A DNA stretch of 64,000 nucleotides from Belnapia sp. F-4-1 (GTDB lineage Bacteria; Pseudomonadota; Alphaproteobacteria; Acetobacterales; Acetobacteraceae), in the NCBI RefSeq assembly GCF_000802185.1, contig NZ_KN676113.1, positions 3,138,856-3,202,855 of the forward strand. The letters are read 5' to 3'. Numbering within the stretch: position 1 is the first letter of the stretch; the number at the start of each line of letters is the position of its first letter. Of this stretch, positions 48,891 through 58,410 are shown piece after piece. The notes under the pieces are model-generated. The model was given only the letters and a program-made list of their open reading frames with translations. It was not told the DNA's origin and did not search any database. Both the position numbers and the translations under genes were made by a program.

Positions 48891-49777
48891 TGGACGAGGA
48901 TCGCCGCCCGCTCTCCTTCTGGCTTCTCGGGGCCTTCTTCCTGCTCTTCGTCGTCTTCCTTTACGGCCCGACGCTGACGATCCTCGTGCTCTCCTTCCAG
49001 GGGCCGGAGGGCGGGCTGACCTTCCCGCTGCGCGGCGTCTCGACCCATTGGTACGAGATGCTGTGGCGCGGCGCCGGCGTCATCGACATCTGGGCCTCCT
49101 TCCGCCGCTCGCTCAGGCTCGGCATCGTCGTCATGGTGCTGACGACGGTGATCTCGCTGCTGGCCGGCTATGCCTTCCGCCGGCGCTTCCCTGGCCAGGG
49201 GCTGCTGTTCAACCTGACCATCGCCAGCCTGATCGTGCCTTCCATCGTCGTCTCGCTCGGCATTGCGCTCGAATTCCGGCTGCTGGACGATGCGGTGAAG
49301 GCCTTTGCGGAGGAAAACGGGGTCGAGTGGCTGAGCGAGGGCTATGCCACGGCGATGGGCCTCTTCACATCCGGGTTGGGCGCACATCTCACCTGGACCT
49401 TGCCCTTCGGCCTGCTCATCATGTTCGCCGTGTTCAACCGATTTCCCAACAACCTCGAGGAGGCGGCGCGCGACCTCGGTGCCTCGCCCTGGCAGGTCTT
49501 CCAGCATGTGGTGCTGCCGCTGGTGGCGCCGAGCCTGGTCGGTGTCGCGCTCTTCGGCTTCACCCTGTCCTGGGACGAGATCGCGCGGACCAGCCAGGCG
49601 ATCGGCGATGCCAATACCCTGCCGCTGGAGCTCCAGGGCCTCACCAGCACGGTGACGACGCCGGAGATCTACGCGCTCGGCACCGTCGTCACCGGCGTCT
49701 CGGTGCTGGTGATCGCGCTGGCTTTCCTCGGCGTCTCCATGGCCCGGCGGCGGGCGGCGAAGCGGGTGCTCGGATGA
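48890..49777 (+). CDS. PotC-type ABC transporter permease
   Basis: A 295-aa partner permease with six helices and EAA loop (L-E-E-A-A-R-D-L-G-A-S-P-W). One base overlap with the preceding gene (TGATG) and a 4-base overlap (ATGA) with the following small gene. Confidence 0.92.
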   Translation: MDEDRRPLSFWLLGAFFLLFVVFLYGPTLTILVLSFQGPEGGLTFPLRGVSTHWYEMLWRGAGVIDIWASFRRSLRLGIVVMVLTTVISLLAGYAFRRRFPGQGLLFNLTIASLIVPSIVVSLGIALEFRLLDDAVKAFAEENGVEWLSEGYATAMGLFTSGLGAHLTWTLPFGLLIMFAVFNRFPNNLEEAARDLGASPWQVFQHVVLPLVAPSLVGVALFGFTLSWDEIARTSQAIGDANTLPLELQGLTSTVTTPEIYALGTVVTGVSVLVIALAFLGVSMARRRAAKRVLG

Positions 49778-50070
49778 CGGCGGAAGAGTTGCTGCGCGCC
49801 GCCCGCGAAGGCAACGCGCTGCCGCCGCTCAGCGGGCCGTTGCAGGCCCTTGCCGCCGATGCCCGCGGCGACTGGGATGGGGCGCACGCCTTCGCCCAGG
49901 ACGGCGAGGATGCGGAAAGCGCCTGGGTGCATGCCTACCTGCACCGCAAGGAGGGCGACCTCGCCAATGCCGGTTACTGGTAAAATCGTGCCGGCCGGGT
50001 GAAGCCGGCCGGCACGCTCGAGGAGGAATGGCTGGCGATCGCCCGCCACCTCCTCGCTCAGGCGGGCTGA
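49774..50070 (+). pseudogene. Small conserved-type gene interrupted by an in-frame TAA
   Basis: Reads 69 codons to TAA at 49981-49983, right after A-Y-L-H-R-K-E-G-D-L-A-N-A-G-Y-W. The same frame continues for 28 more codons (N-R-A-G-R ... L-E-E-E-W-L-A-I-A-R-H-L-L) to TGA at 50068. Proteins of this type that I recall have G-Y-W-Y-R-R-A-G at this place, so a Tyr codon seems to have become a stop. The short form may still be made. Function unknown; chained to the Pot-type operon. Confidence 0.65.
49987..50016 (+). terminator. Perfect 12-bp hairpin just after the TAA
   Basis: Arms 49987-49998 and 50005-50016 pair perfectly around a 6-nt loop, 3 bases after the stop codon. There is no T tract. 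It may terminate or stabilise the operon mRNA, or simply be coding palindrome of the longer gene form. Confidence 0.5.
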
Positions 50071-50939
50071 GGCGAGCGGCGCCGGAAGTCCTGCGCCATC
50101 TCCTCCAGCGTGACGAAGCGCACGCCCGGGTGCTTCAGCATATGGGCGATGAGGCGTTCCAGCATCATCAGCACCTGCGGCCGGCCCGAGACATCCGGGT
50201 GGATGGTCATCGGCACCACGGCATAGTCGTACTCGCGGTAGATGAAGTCGAAATGGTCGCGCCAGATCTGCTCCAGCGCATGGGGCGAGACATAGCCGTG
50301 GCTGTTCTGGAACTTCTTGATGAACATCATCGGCGGCAGGTCGTCGAGGTACCAGGAGGCGGGAATCTCGACGAGTCCGGTGGTTTGGCCCTTCGTGAAG
50401 GGCCGCATCCAGCTTTCGGCGGGCTGCGCATAGTCGATAGGCGTCCAGCCGTCGCCGGTGCGGACGTAGTAGGGCGTGCAGTCGTGGTGCATCAGCGAAT
50501 GGTCGTAGGCGATGCCGCGCTCGACCAGGATCTCGATACTGGTCGCGCTCACCTCCCACCAGGGCGCGACATAGCCGACCGGCTTCCGCCCCCAGTGCTT
50601 CTCGATCAGGCTGATGCACTTGTCGAAGATCGCCTCCTCCTGCTTGCGGCTGAGGGCGAGGGGGTTCTCATGGCTGTAGCCATGCAGGCCGATCTCATGG
50701 CCGGCCTTCGCCACCATGTCGGTCTGCGCGGGGAAGCTTTCGATGGTATGGCCGGGGATGAACCAGCTCTGCGTCAGGCCGAAGCGCTCGAATAGCCGCA
50801 GGATGCGCGGCATGCCGACCTCGGCCGCGAAGACGCCGCGGCTGATGTCGCCCGGGCTGTCCTCGCCCATGTAGCTGCCGAGCCAGCCCGCCACCGCATC
50901 GCAATGGATGCTGAAGGCGCAAAGAATTTCCTTGGGCAT
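50058..50939 (-). CDS. Polysaccharide deacetylase family protein (PuuE/allantoinase-like)
   Basis: A 293-aa NodB-homology hydrolase. [10 protein letters not shown] carries the metal-binding H-x-x-x-H pattern, with D in S-I-H-C-D near the start and later A-P-W-W-E and M-T-I-H-P-D. The long W-F-I-P-G-H-T and P-A-S-W-Y-L-D-D blocks match the cytosolic allantoinase-like branch rather than chitin deacetylases; no signal peptide is present. Five bases after the next gene upstream, so co-transcribed with the hydrolase below. Confidence 0.88.
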   Translation of the reverse strand: MPKEILCAFSIHCDAVAGWLGSYMGEDSPGDISRGVFAAEVGMPRILRLFERFGLTQSWFIPGHTIESFPAQTDMVAKAGHEIGLHGYSHENPLALSRKQEEAIFDKCISLIEKHWGRKPVGYVAPWWEVSATSIEILVERGIAYDHSLMHHDCTPYYVRTGDGWTPIDYAQPAESWMRPFTKGQTTGLVEIPASWYLDDLPPMMFIKKFQNSHGYVSPHALEQIWRDHFDFIYREYDYAVVPMTIHPDVSGRPQVLMMLERLIAHMLKHPGVRFVTLEEMAQDFRRRSPQPA

Positions 50940-50944
50940 GTCCC

Positions 50945-51580
50945 CTATCCCTTGTCGTTGGCGCGGGCCCAGCGCTCGATCTCGCCGATCGCCGTGGCCG
51001 CGTGGATGATATCGGCATAACGCCGCTCGACATCCTTCAGGTTCTGCTCATGCGCCGCCAGGTCGTGGTCGCCGACGCAGTCGCGGGCGACCATCACCCG
51101 GAAGCCGAGCGAGAAGGCATCGATCACGCTGGCCCTGACGCAGCCCGAGGTGATGCAGCCGGCTATCACCACCGTATCGGCCCGCTCCTTCGTCAGGATG
51201 GCCGCGGCGGGCGTGGCGAAGAAGATCGAAGGCGCCGACTTCATCAGCACCACATCGGGCGCGGCGGCGGCAATGCGGGGGTCCAGCTCCACCGCCGGCG
51301 TCCCGGCCAGCAGATCGAAGACCGGCGCCGCCTTCCAGTACGGCGCGGCGCGGGGGCTGTCATAGCCGTTGACACAGGCGATGACGGGCAGGCCGGCGCG
51401 CTTCGCCGCCTGCATCAGCGGGACCGTGGCCGCGACGGCAGCCTCCACCATCGGCGCCCCGGCCATGGGAAAGGCGGGATCGGTGAAGCCGCGCTGGAAG
51501 TCCACCACCACGACGCCGATCCGGGTGCCGAAGCCGATGGGCCGGCTGCCATAGCCGCGTGCCGCATAGATGTCGCTCAT
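50945..51580 (-). CDS. Isochorismatase-family amidohydrolase (N-carbamoylsarcosine amidase-like)
   Basis: A 211-aa cysteine hydrolase. Triad: Asp in V-V-V-D-F-Q-R-G-F, Lys in [10 protein letters not shown], and Cys in [13 protein letters not shown]. This type hydrolyses N-carbamoyl or amide groups (carbamoylsarcosine, ureidoacrylate). Start chosen at 51580 for family length. Confidence 0.9.
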   Translation of the reverse strand: MSDIYAARGYGSRPIGFGTRIGVVVVDFQRGFTDPAFPMAGAPMVEAAVAATVPLMQAAKRAGLPVIACVNGYDSPRAAPYWKAAPVFDLLAGTPAVELDPRIAAAAPDVVLMKSAPSIFFATPAAAILTKERADTVVIAGCITSGCVRASVIDAFSLGFRVMVARDCVGDHDLAAHEQNLKDVERRYADIIHAATAIGEIERWARANDKG

Positions 51581-51632
51581 GGGTCCCGCCTCGCCGATGC
51601 TGCGGTGTCCTCGCAGCAAGCGGCGTGCCGAA

Positions 51633-53675
51633 TCACCCTGCCTCGGCCAGCGCCCGCAGCACGATGCCCTCCGTCAGCACCTGGGGCAGCACCTGCGGCG
51701 CCCCGCCACCGGCCGGATAGAGCAGGTAAAGCGGCACGCCCTCCCGTCCATGATCGCGCAGGAGGGCGCCGATCACCGGGTCGCCCTGGGTCCAGTCGCC
51801 GGTCAGGGTGGCGAGGTTGCGCCCGGCGAAGGCGGCCCGTACCGTGCCGCTTTGCAGCACCAGCCGCTCGTTGACCTTGCAGGTGATGCACCAGGCGGCG
51901 GTGAGGTTGACGAAGACCGGACGCCCCTCGGCCTGCAAGGCGGCGACGCGCGCAGCCGACCAAGCCTCCGCCCGCGCCTCGGTGCCGGCAGCGGCCGGCG
52001 GTGCGGCGGCAAGACCCGGCAGCAGGGCGAGGGCGCCGATCGCCGCCGCCCCGGCCAGCACCCGCCCGATCCGCCCGCCGCCGCGCTGCGCCAGCCCGAG
52101 CGCCCAGGCAGCGAAGCCGATCAGCACCGCCCCGCCGAGCAGGAGCAGCAGCCCGTCCGGCCCCGACTGCTGCGCCAGCACCCAGGCCAGCCAGGCGGCG
52201 GCGCCATACATCGGGAAGGCGAGGCCCTGGCGCAGCGCCTCCATCCATCCGCCCGGCCGCGGCAGCCGCCCGGCGAGGCCCGGGAAGAGCCCGAGCAGCG
52301 CATAGGGCGCCGCCAGCCCCAGGCCAAGCGCGGCAAAGACCAGCAGCGTCCCGGCCGGCGGCATCGCCAGCGCCGCCCCGACTGCCGCTGCCATGAAGGG
52401 CGCGGTGCAGGGCGTCGCCACCAGCACGGCGAGCGCCCCGGTGAAGAAGCTGCCCGCATGGCCGCTCCGCGCGGCCAGCCCGGCCCCGGCCCCCGCCGGC
52501 CCGCCGAGCGCATAGACGCCGGAAAGGTTCAGCCCGACCGCCAGCATCAGCCAGGCGAGGCCGGCAACGAAGGCCGGCGCGGTGAACTGGAAGCCCCATC
52601 CCGCCGCGACCCCGGCCGCGCGCAACCCGATCAGCAGCCCGGCCAGGCCGAGGAAGCAGGCCAGCACCCCTGCCGTGTAGCTCGCCGCATGGGTGCGCAC
52701 CTCGCGCCGTGCCGCGCCGGACAGCCGGGCGAGGGCCATCGCCTTCATGGCGAGGATGGGGAAGACGCAGGGCATCAGGTTCAGCAGCAGCCCGCCGAGC
52801 AGCGCCGAGCCGAGCACCTGCCAGAGCGGAAGGGCTTCGCCCTCCACCGCCCCGCCGACCGGCGCCGTCACCTCATAGGCCGAGCGCACCCCGGCCGCAT
52901 CGACCAGCGCCACCACGCCAGTGAGGCGCTGCGGCAGCGCAGCTCCCTCCGGCCGGGCGAGGCCGAGGGTCAGCGCGCCATCCCGCGCCGCAAGCCGCTG
53001 CGGCGCGGCATTCTCGATCAGCCCGGCCTCGTCGGGAAAGAACTCCGCCTCGCGCAGGGCAGCCGCCGAAAGGCTTTCGCCGCTGAGGGTGAGGCTGCCC
53101 CGCCGGCCCTCCAGCGCCGCCCGCGCCACCCAGGGCGAAGGCCGCGGCACCGCTGCCTCCGCGGCGGCGAAGAGCGGCGCCAGCGCCGGGTCGGCCCGGC
53201 CCCTGTCGGTGACCGGCAGGTCGAGGCGGAACCGGCCCTCCTCCGGGATGCAGAGCTCGGCGCAAACCAGCCAACTCGCCTCCGCCTCCACCGTGAAGCG
53301 GCCGTTGGCATTGGCCGGCACGGTGACGGGGAGCGGCAGCAGCACCTCGCCCTCGTAGCCGAAGCTCATCAGCGGCCCGGTCGGGATGCGCCGCGGCGCC
53401 GGCCATGCGATGCCGCCCGCCGTGGCGCCTTCGGGAAGGGTCAGGGCAATCTCGGGCGCCGCGCCGGCATCGCCCGCATGACGCCAATAGGTATGCCAGC
53501 CCGGCGCCAGCTTCAGCCTGAGGCCGAGCCGGACGCTCTCGCCCGGCGCGACCGCCACCCGGTCCGCCACCAACGTCGCCTCGGCCCGCGGCGAGCGCTG
53601 CGCCGCGCTCTCCGCCGCCCAGCCGGCGCCGGGCAGCAGGAGCAGCAGGAGCAGCAAGGCAGGCAGGCGGCGCAT
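51633..53675 (-). CDS. DsbD/ScsB-type thiol:disulfide interchange protein
   Basis: Moves reducing power across the inner membrane to periplasmic thiol proteins. The 680-aa product has a signal peptide; an N-terminal periplasmic domain with Cys pair in W-L-V-C-A-E-L-C; a membrane domain with N-L-M-P-C-V-F-P and V-A-T-P-C-T-A-P-F; and a C-terminal thioredoxin-like domain with A-A-W-C-I-T-C-K. The domain layout resembles ScsB. Start 53675 (ATG) is preferred over 53711. Confidence 0.92.
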   Translation of the reverse strand: MRRLPALLLLLLLLPGAGWAAESAAQRSPRAEATLVADRVAVAPGESVRLGLRLKLAPGWHTYWRHAGDAGAAPEIALTLPEGATAGGIAWPAPRRIPTGPLMSFGYEGEVLLPLPVTVPANANGRFTVEAEASWLVCAELCIPEEGRFRLDLPVTDRGRADPALAPLFAAAEAAVPRPSPWVARAALEGRRGSLTLSGESLSAAALREAEFFPDEAGLIENAAPQRLAARDGALTLGLARPEGAALPQRLTGVVALVDAAGVRSAYEVTAPVGGAVEGEALPLWQVLGSALLGGLLLNLMPCVFPILAMKAMALARLSGAARREVRTHAASYTAGVLACFLGLAGLLIGLRAAGVAAGWGFQFTAPAFVAGLAWLMLAVGLNLSGVYALGGPAGAGAGLAARSGHAGSFFTGALAVLVATPCTAPFMAAAVGAALAMPPAGTLLVFAALGLGLAAPYALLGLFPGLAGRLPRPGGWMEALRQGLAFPMYGAAAWLAWVLAQQSGPDGLLLLLGGAVLIGFAAWALGLAQRGGGRIGRVLAGAAAIGALALLPGLAAAPPAAAGTEARAEAWSAARVAALQAEGRPVFVNLTAAWCITCKVNERLVLQSGTVRAAFAGRNLATLTGDWTQGDPVIGALLRDHGREGVPLYLLYPAGGGAPQVLPQVLTEGIVLRALAEAG

Positions 53676-53791
53676 GACCGGATAAAGGGGGGAGGGCCGC
53701 CCCGACCGCAAGCCCCCAATGAAAGGAGGGCCGGGGACGCCGGATGCGCCCCCGGCCCCCGGCCGGTCTCAAACCATCGCTGAAATGCTTC

Positions 53792-53816
53792 CCTCGCCGC
53801 CAATCCTGCGGCGAGG
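53792..53816. terminator. Hairpin downstream of a small unknown gene
   Basis: Perfect 9-bp arms (53792-53800 with 53808-53816) and 7-nt loop, 6 bases from the stop of the minus-strand 116-aa gene; on that strand GAAGCATTTC follows. A weak terminator. Confidence 0.45.
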
Positions 53817-53822
53817 CTTCCC

Positions 53823-54173
53823 TTAGGCCCGCGCCGCCACCGGGCGCCGGGCCAGCCGCCGCATGTCGCGCAGGGCGGAGCGCAGCAGCGCGATTTCGCC
53901 CTCCGGCATCAGCCCCTCGTCCTCCGCCTCGACCCGGCGGAGCAGGGTGGCGAGCTTCAGGGTCACGTCGGCATGGCTACGGGCCGGCGCGGCGGCGAGG
54001 GCGTTCAGCGCGGCCAGCTCGGCATCGACCAGCAACTCCATGATCGCCTCGTCCCCGCTCTCGCTGCGCTCGATCTTGCTGAGCCGATCCGCCAGGGTGA
54101 CGACCTCCTCGCCGCCACGAGGCGTCCCGGGGGCAGGCGGGCGGGCGAGCGGGAAGACGATGATCTCGGACAT
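53823..54173 (-). CDS. Small helical protein of unknown function
   Basis: 116 aa, acidic in the middle, no signal or membrane segment. Residues about 25-105 are predicted helical, with the pattern L-A-D-R-L-S-K-I-E-R-S-E-S-G-D-E-A-I-M-E-L-L-V-D-A-E-L-A-A-L and A-D-V-T-L-K-L-A-T-L-L-R-R-V-E. Codon use is like the neighbours. I do not recognise it. Confidence 0.6.
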   Translation of the reverse strand: MSEIIVFPLARPPAPGTPRGGEEVVTLADRLSKIERSESGDEAIMELLVDAELAALNALAAAPARSHADVTLKLATLLRRVEAEDEGLMPEGEIALLRSALRDMRRLARRPVAARA

Positions 54174-54233
54174 GGGGGCGTGATCCGTTGGCGGGGTGGC
54201 GAGGCTGGCCCGGGTCCGGGCTGGCCGGGTGGG

Positions 54234-54482
54234 TCAGCCCTGGCGTCCGGCGCCGTTCTGCACCGGCAGGACATAGGCGGGCGGGCAGGCCGTGATCGCA
54301 CCGCCAGCGGCGAGGAAAGCGTCGACCATGCTGGAGATCGTGGCGCTGTCCGGCGTGCCGGCATCGCGGCAACGGCGCTTGTGGGCGATCATCGCGCTCA
54401 GCGAGCGGCGGCGGGTATCGGCGGCATCGGCGGTGGCGGCGGGCAGGCGACGGGTTTTGCCAGCGGGGAGTTTGGTCTGCAT
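54234..54482 (-). CDS. Small basic protein of unknown function
   Basis: 82 aa with ATG at 54482 and GAGG 6 bases before it (an upstream ATG at 54488 touches the ribosome site). The N-terminal 40 residues are basic (K-L-P-A-G-K-T-R-R-L), then I-A-H-K-R-R-C-R-D-A-G-T-P. A good promoter stands upstream. No family recognised. Confidence 0.5.
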   Translation of the reverse strand: MQTKLPAGKTRRLPAATADAADTRRRSLSAMIAHKRRCRDAGTPDSATISSMVDAFLAAGGAITACPPAYVLPVQNGAGRQG

Positions 54483-54512
54483 GGCCATCCTCACATTTGC
54501 GCGATGGGATTT

Positions 54513-54540
54513 GGTATACACTTCACGGCACCGCGAGCAA
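54513..54540 (-). promoter_or_regulatory. Sigma70-like promoter for the 82-aa gene
   Basis: On the minus strand TTGCTC (54540-54535), 16-bp spacer, TATACC (54518-54513), about 30 bases before the 54482 start. It falls in one of the few AT-rich stretches in this region. Confidence 0.5.
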
Positions 54541-54725
54541 AGCCTTTTTCGCAACCTGGGCGTGTTTCTCGCGGCAGATCGACACCCTTCGATTCCTGGC
54601 GTCCGTGCCGCGAACGCGAGGAAGCGGCATGTTCTCGCGCGGCCATGTCGCACCCGCATGTCGCCACCCCGGGGAATTGTCGCGCGCCGGTGTCAAACCC
54701 GCCGCTTTGGCCTTATGCCCCTGCC

Positions 54726-57200
54726 ATGCTTCCCCTCGACCTCCCCGTCGCCGAGGCCCTGCCGGCGCTGACCGCCGCCCTCCGCGCCAGCCCCAATGCC
54801 GTGCTCATCGCCCCGCCGGGTGCCGGCAAGACCACGCTCGTCCCGCTCGTCCTGCGCGAGGAGCCCTGGGCCGAGGGCGGCAAGCTGCTGGTGCTGGAGC
54901 CCCGTCGCGTTGCCGCCCGCGCCGCCGCCCGCCGGATGGCGGAACTTCTGGGCGAAGCCGCCCCGGGCGGCACCATAGGCCTCTCGACGCGGCTGGACCG
55001 CGCCGTTTCCGCGGCGACGCGGATCGAGGTGGTGACCGAGGGCCTGCTCGTCCGCCGCCTGCAATCCGACCCGGGACTCGAGGGCGTCGCCGCCGTGCTG
55101 TTCGACGAGGCGCATGAGCGCAACCTCGACACCGACCTGGCGCTCGCCCTCTGCCTCGACCTGCAACGCGGCCTGCGCCCGGAACTGCGGCTGCTGGCGA
55201 TGTCCGCCACCCTCGACGGCACGGCCTTCGCGGGGTTGATGGGCGCGGCGCCGACGATCGAGTCCCTCGGCCGTGCCTGGCCGGTCTCGGTGGAGCACCG
55301 CCCCCGCGACCTCGCGGACCCGCGGGACCTGCCGGAGGCCATGGCCGGCGCCATCCGCACCGCGCTGCGCGAGCATGAGGGCGATGTCCTTGCCTTCCTC
55401 CCTGGCTGGGGCGAGATCCGCCGCACCGCCGAGCGGCTTTCCGGCATCGCGGCGGATGTGCTGCCGCTCCATGGCGAGCTGCCTCCCGCCGAGCAGGACC
55501 GGGCCCTGACGCCCGGGCCGCGGCGCAAGGTCGTGCTCGCCACCTCCATCGCCGAAACCTCGCTGACCGTCCCCGGCGTCCGTATCGTCGTCGATGGCGG
55601 CTTCCGCCGCACCCCAAGGCTCGACCCGGCGACCGGCCTCGCCCGGCTCGTCACCGTGCGCATCAGCAAGGCGGCCGCCGAGCAGCGTGCCGGCCGCGCC
55701 GGCCGCACGGCGCCGGGCGTTGCCATCCGCCTCTGGTCGGAGGCGCTGCATCGCGGCCTCGCCCCGCAGGACCGGCCGGCGATCCTGGAGGAGGAGTTGT
55801 CCGGCCTCGCCCTCGACCTGGCCAGCTGGGGCGCTGAGCCCGCCGACCTCGCCTGGCTCGACCCGCCGCCCGCCGGCGCGCTCGCCGCCGCCCGCAGCCT
55901 GCTCCGCGACCTCGATGCGCTCGATGCCGAGGGGCGCATCACCGCGACCGGCCGCCGCATGGCCCGGCTCGGCACCCATCCGCGCCTTGCCCGCATGCTG
56001 GCGGCAGCCGAAGGGGAGGGGGAGGGGGCGCTGGCCGCCGACCTCGCCGCCCTGCTGGAGGAGCGCGACCCGATCCGGGGCCGCGAGGTGCCGAGCGACA
56101 TCACCCTCCGGCTCGACCTGCTGCATGGCGGCGACCACCCGAATGCCGACCGGGCGACCATCCACCGCATCCGCCGTGCCGCCGCGTTGCACCGGCGCCG
56201 GCTCGGCCTGCATGGCAATGCTTCGCCCGAGGGCGAGCCGGGCGCGCTGCTCGCCGCCGGCTTCCCCGACCGCATCGCCGCCATGCGCGGCGTCATGATC
56301 GGTGCCTTCCGCCTGGCCTCGGGGCAGGGCGCCCGGCTCGGGGCGACGGACCCGCTGGCGAAGTCGCCGCTCCTCGCCGTCGCGGACCTCGAATTGCAGG
56401 GCACCGAGGCGCGCATCCGCATGGCCGCGCCGCTCGACCGCGCCTTGCTGGAGGCCCGCTTCCCGGGACGCTTCCGCCGCGAGGAGGGCGCGGCCTTCGA
56501 CCAGCGCGCCGGCGCGATGCTGGCCCGCCGCCGCCTCCGCTTCGGCCCGCTGGTGCTGGAGGAGCAGCCCCTGCCGAACCCCGACCCCGCGCTGGTCGCC
56601 GCGGCCCTGGCCGAGGCGGTGGCGGAGCGCGGGCTGCGCGACCTGCCCTGGACGCCGGCCGCCCGCCAGCTCCAGGCCCGTCTCCGCTGGATGCGCGAGG
56701 TCGAGGGCGAGGGCTGGCCGGACGCCACGGATGCCGCGCTCATCTCAACCGCGGGGGACTGGCTCGCCCCGCACCTCCATGGCCGCTCCCGCCTCGCCGA
56801 CCTCGCCGGGCTGAACCTGCCCGACATGCTGCTGGCGGATCTGCCATGGGAGCGCCGCCGGCGCCTCGACGCGGCGCTCCCCGCCCGCCTCGACCTGCCC
56901 GCCGGGCGCAGCGCCGCCATCGACTATGCAGGCGAAACCCCGACGCTCGAGGCCCGCCCACAACACCTTTACGGCCTGACCCGCCTGCCGCCGCTCGCCG
57001 AAGGCCGCATCCCCCTCCAGGTCGCGCTGCTTTCCCCTGCCGGCCGGCCGATCGCCGTCACCGGGGACCTCGCCGGCTTCTGGCGCGGCGGCTGGCTGGA
57101 GGTGCGGAAGGAGATGCGTGGCCGCTACCCGAAGCACAACTGGCCCGAGGATCCGGCCGGCGCCGCCGCCGACCCGCCCCGGCCCGGCCGCGGCGGATGA
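54726..57200 (+). CDS. hrpB: ATP-dependent helicase HrpB
   Basis: DExH-box RNA-helicase-like protein, 824 aa, function in bacteria unclear. Motif I G-A-G-K-T-T, motif II D-E-A-H-E-R, motif III S-A-T, motif VI Q-R-A-G-R-A-G-R, then a helicase-associated region and the HrpB C-terminal domain (R-G-R-Y-P-K-H-N-W-P). The ATG at 54726 gives M-L-P-L-D-L-P-V-A-E-A-L-P, the normal N-terminus. The stop overlaps the next small frame as ATGA. Confidence 0.94.
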   Translation: MLPLDLPVAEALPALTAALRASPNAVLIAPPGAGKTTLVPLVLREEPWAEGGKLLVLEPRRVAARAAARRMAELLGEAAPGGTIGLSTRLDRAVSAATRIEVVTEGLLVRRLQSDPGLEGVAAVLFDEAHERNLDTDLALALCLDLQRGLRPELRLLAMSATLDGTAFAGLMGAAPTIESLGRAWPVSVEHRPRDLADPRDLPEAMAGAIRTALREHEGDVLAFLPGWGEIRRTAERLSGIAADVLPLHGELPPAEQDRALTPGPRRKVVLATSIAETSLTVPGVRIVVDGGFRRTPRLDPATGLARLVTVRISKAAAEQRAGRAGRTAPGVAIRLWSEALHRGLAPQDRPAILEEELSGLALDLASWGAEPADLAWLDPPPAGALAAARSLLRDLDALDAEGRITATGRRMARLGTHPRLARMLAAAEGEGEGALAADLAALLEERDPIRGREVPSDITLRLDLLHGGDHPNADRATIHRIRRAAALHRRRLGLHGNASPEGEPGALLAAGFPDRIAAMRGVMIGAFRLASGQGARLGATDPLAKSPLLAVADLELQGTEARIRMAAPLDRALLEARFPGRFRREEGAAFDQRAGAMLARRRLRFGPLVLEEQPLPNPDPALVAAALAEAVAERGLRDLPWTPAARQLQARLRWMREVEGEGWPDATDAALISTAGDWLAPHLHGRSRLADLAGLNLPDMLLADLPWERRRRLDAALPARLDLPAGRSAAIDYAGETPTLEARPQHLYGLTRLPPLAEGRIPLQVALLSPAGRPIAVTGDLAGFWRGGWLEVRKEMRGRYPKHNWPEDPAGAAADPPRPGRGG

Positions 57201-57304
57201 AGCGACCGTCACCCGCGAAGAGGTTGAAGGACCGCATCCATCTTCCCAAAGTGGGGTCGAACGAGTACCGCCACGCCCTTCCCCCGAGGACCGCGTCCCC
57301 CTGA
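57197..57304 (+). CDS. Possible 35-aa basic small protein
   Basis: The ATG overlaps the hrpB stop (ATGA) and the TGA overlaps the htrA start (TGATG), so the frame fits the gap exactly. The product is basic: M-K-R-P-S-P-A-K-R-L-K-D-R-I-H-L-P-K-V, then G-S-N-E-Y-R-H-A-L-P. There is no signal or membrane segment. It could be a coupling leader peptide or a real small protein; chance is possible, since no homolog is known to me. Confidence 0.4.
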   Translation: MKRPSPAKRLKDRIHLPKVGSNEYRHALPPRTASP

Positions 57305-58380
57305 TGCCCGCCACCTTGCCGCGCCGCCATGCCGGCCTCGCCTTCGCCACCCTGCTGACCGGCTGCGCCACCAGGCCGTGGCCGGCCAGCGCCCAGCGCG
57401 GCCTGCTGCCCGACTTCGCCGATCTCGCCGAGCGCGTCCTCCCCGCCGTGGTCAATATCGCCGTCACCGGCGAGACCACCGTCGCCCAGCTTCCGCCCGA
57501 GCTGCGCGGCACCCCGCTCGAGCGCTATTTCCGCGACCGCCTGCGCAACCGGCGGCAGGAGGTCTCGGGCGCCGGCTCCGGCTTCATCATCGACCCGGCC
57601 GGCTTCATCGTCACCAACAACCACGTCATCGGCAGCGCCAGCCGCGTCGTGGTCGCCCTGCAGGACGGCACGGAGCTGACCGCGCGCATCGTCGGCTCCG
57701 ACGAGCTGACCGACCTCGCCCTGCTGAAGGTGGAGACTCCGCACAGCCTCGCCGCCGTGTCCTGGGGCAGTTCGGGGACGACGCGGGTCGGCTCCTGGGT
57801 GCTGGCGGCGGGCAATCCCTTCGGCCTCGGAGGCACCGTCACCTCCGGCATCGTCTCGGCGCGCGGGCGGGAGATCGGCGCCGGGCCCTTCGACGACTTC
57901 ATCCAGACCGATGCCGCCATCAACCCGGGCAATTCCGGCGGCCCGCTGTTCAACGCCCAGGGGGAAGTGATCGGCATCAACACGGCGATCTATTCGCCCT
58001 CCGGCGCCTCGGCCGGCATCGGCTTCGCAACGCCCTCCGACCTCGCCCGGCCGGTGATCGAGCAGCTCCGCCGCGACGGGCGGGTGGAGCGCGGCTGGCT
58101 CGGCGTCTCGGTGCAGGACCTGGTGCCGGAGGATGGCCGCCCCGCCCGCCGCGGCGTGCTCATCGCCGGGGTCGAGCGCACCAGCCCGGCCGGCCGCGCC
58201 GGGCTACGCCAGGGCGACATCGTCGTCGCCATCAATGGCGACCGGGTCGAGACCTCGCGCGCCCTGGTCCGCACCGTCGCCGCCGTGCCGCCCGGCCAGA
58301 CCGTCCGCCTCACGGTGCTGCGCGAGGGCCGGGAGCGCGAGCTGCCCGTCCAGGTTGGCCGTCGCCCGGGTCAGGGTTAA
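57304..58380 (+). CDS. HtrA/DegP-type periplasmic serine protease
   Basis: Envelope quality-control protease, 358 aa with one PDZ domain, shorter than two-PDZ DegP and so nearer to DegS/HhoB layout. Catalytic triad: His107 (N-N-H-V-I-G), Asp137 (T-D-L-A-L-L-K), Ser211 (G-N-S-G-G-P). PDZ covers about 260-350. The N-terminus L-L-T-G-C could act as a lipobox (Cys21), or the signal may be cut after A-S-A. Followed 30 bases later by a two-component system. Confidence 0.93.
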   Translation: MPATLPRRHAGLAFATLLTGCATRPWPASAQRGLLPDFADLAERVLPAVVNIAVTGETTVAQLPPELRGTPLERYFRDRLRNRRQEVSGAGSGFIIDPAGFIVTNNHVIGSASRVVVALQDGTELTARIVGSDELTDLALLKVETPHSLAAVSWGSSGTTRVGSWVLAAGNPFGLGGTVTSGIVSARGREIGAGPFDDFIQTDAAINPGNSGGPLFNAQGEVIGINTAIYSPSGASAGIGFATPSDLARPVIEQLRRDGRVERGWLGVSVQDLVPEDGRPARRGVLIAGVERTSPAGRAGLRQGDIVVAINGDRVETSRALVRTVAAVPPGQTVRLTVLREGRERELPVQVGRRPGQG

Positions 58381-58410
58381 CATACCGCATCCACAAGGAC
58401 ACCCGCCGCC

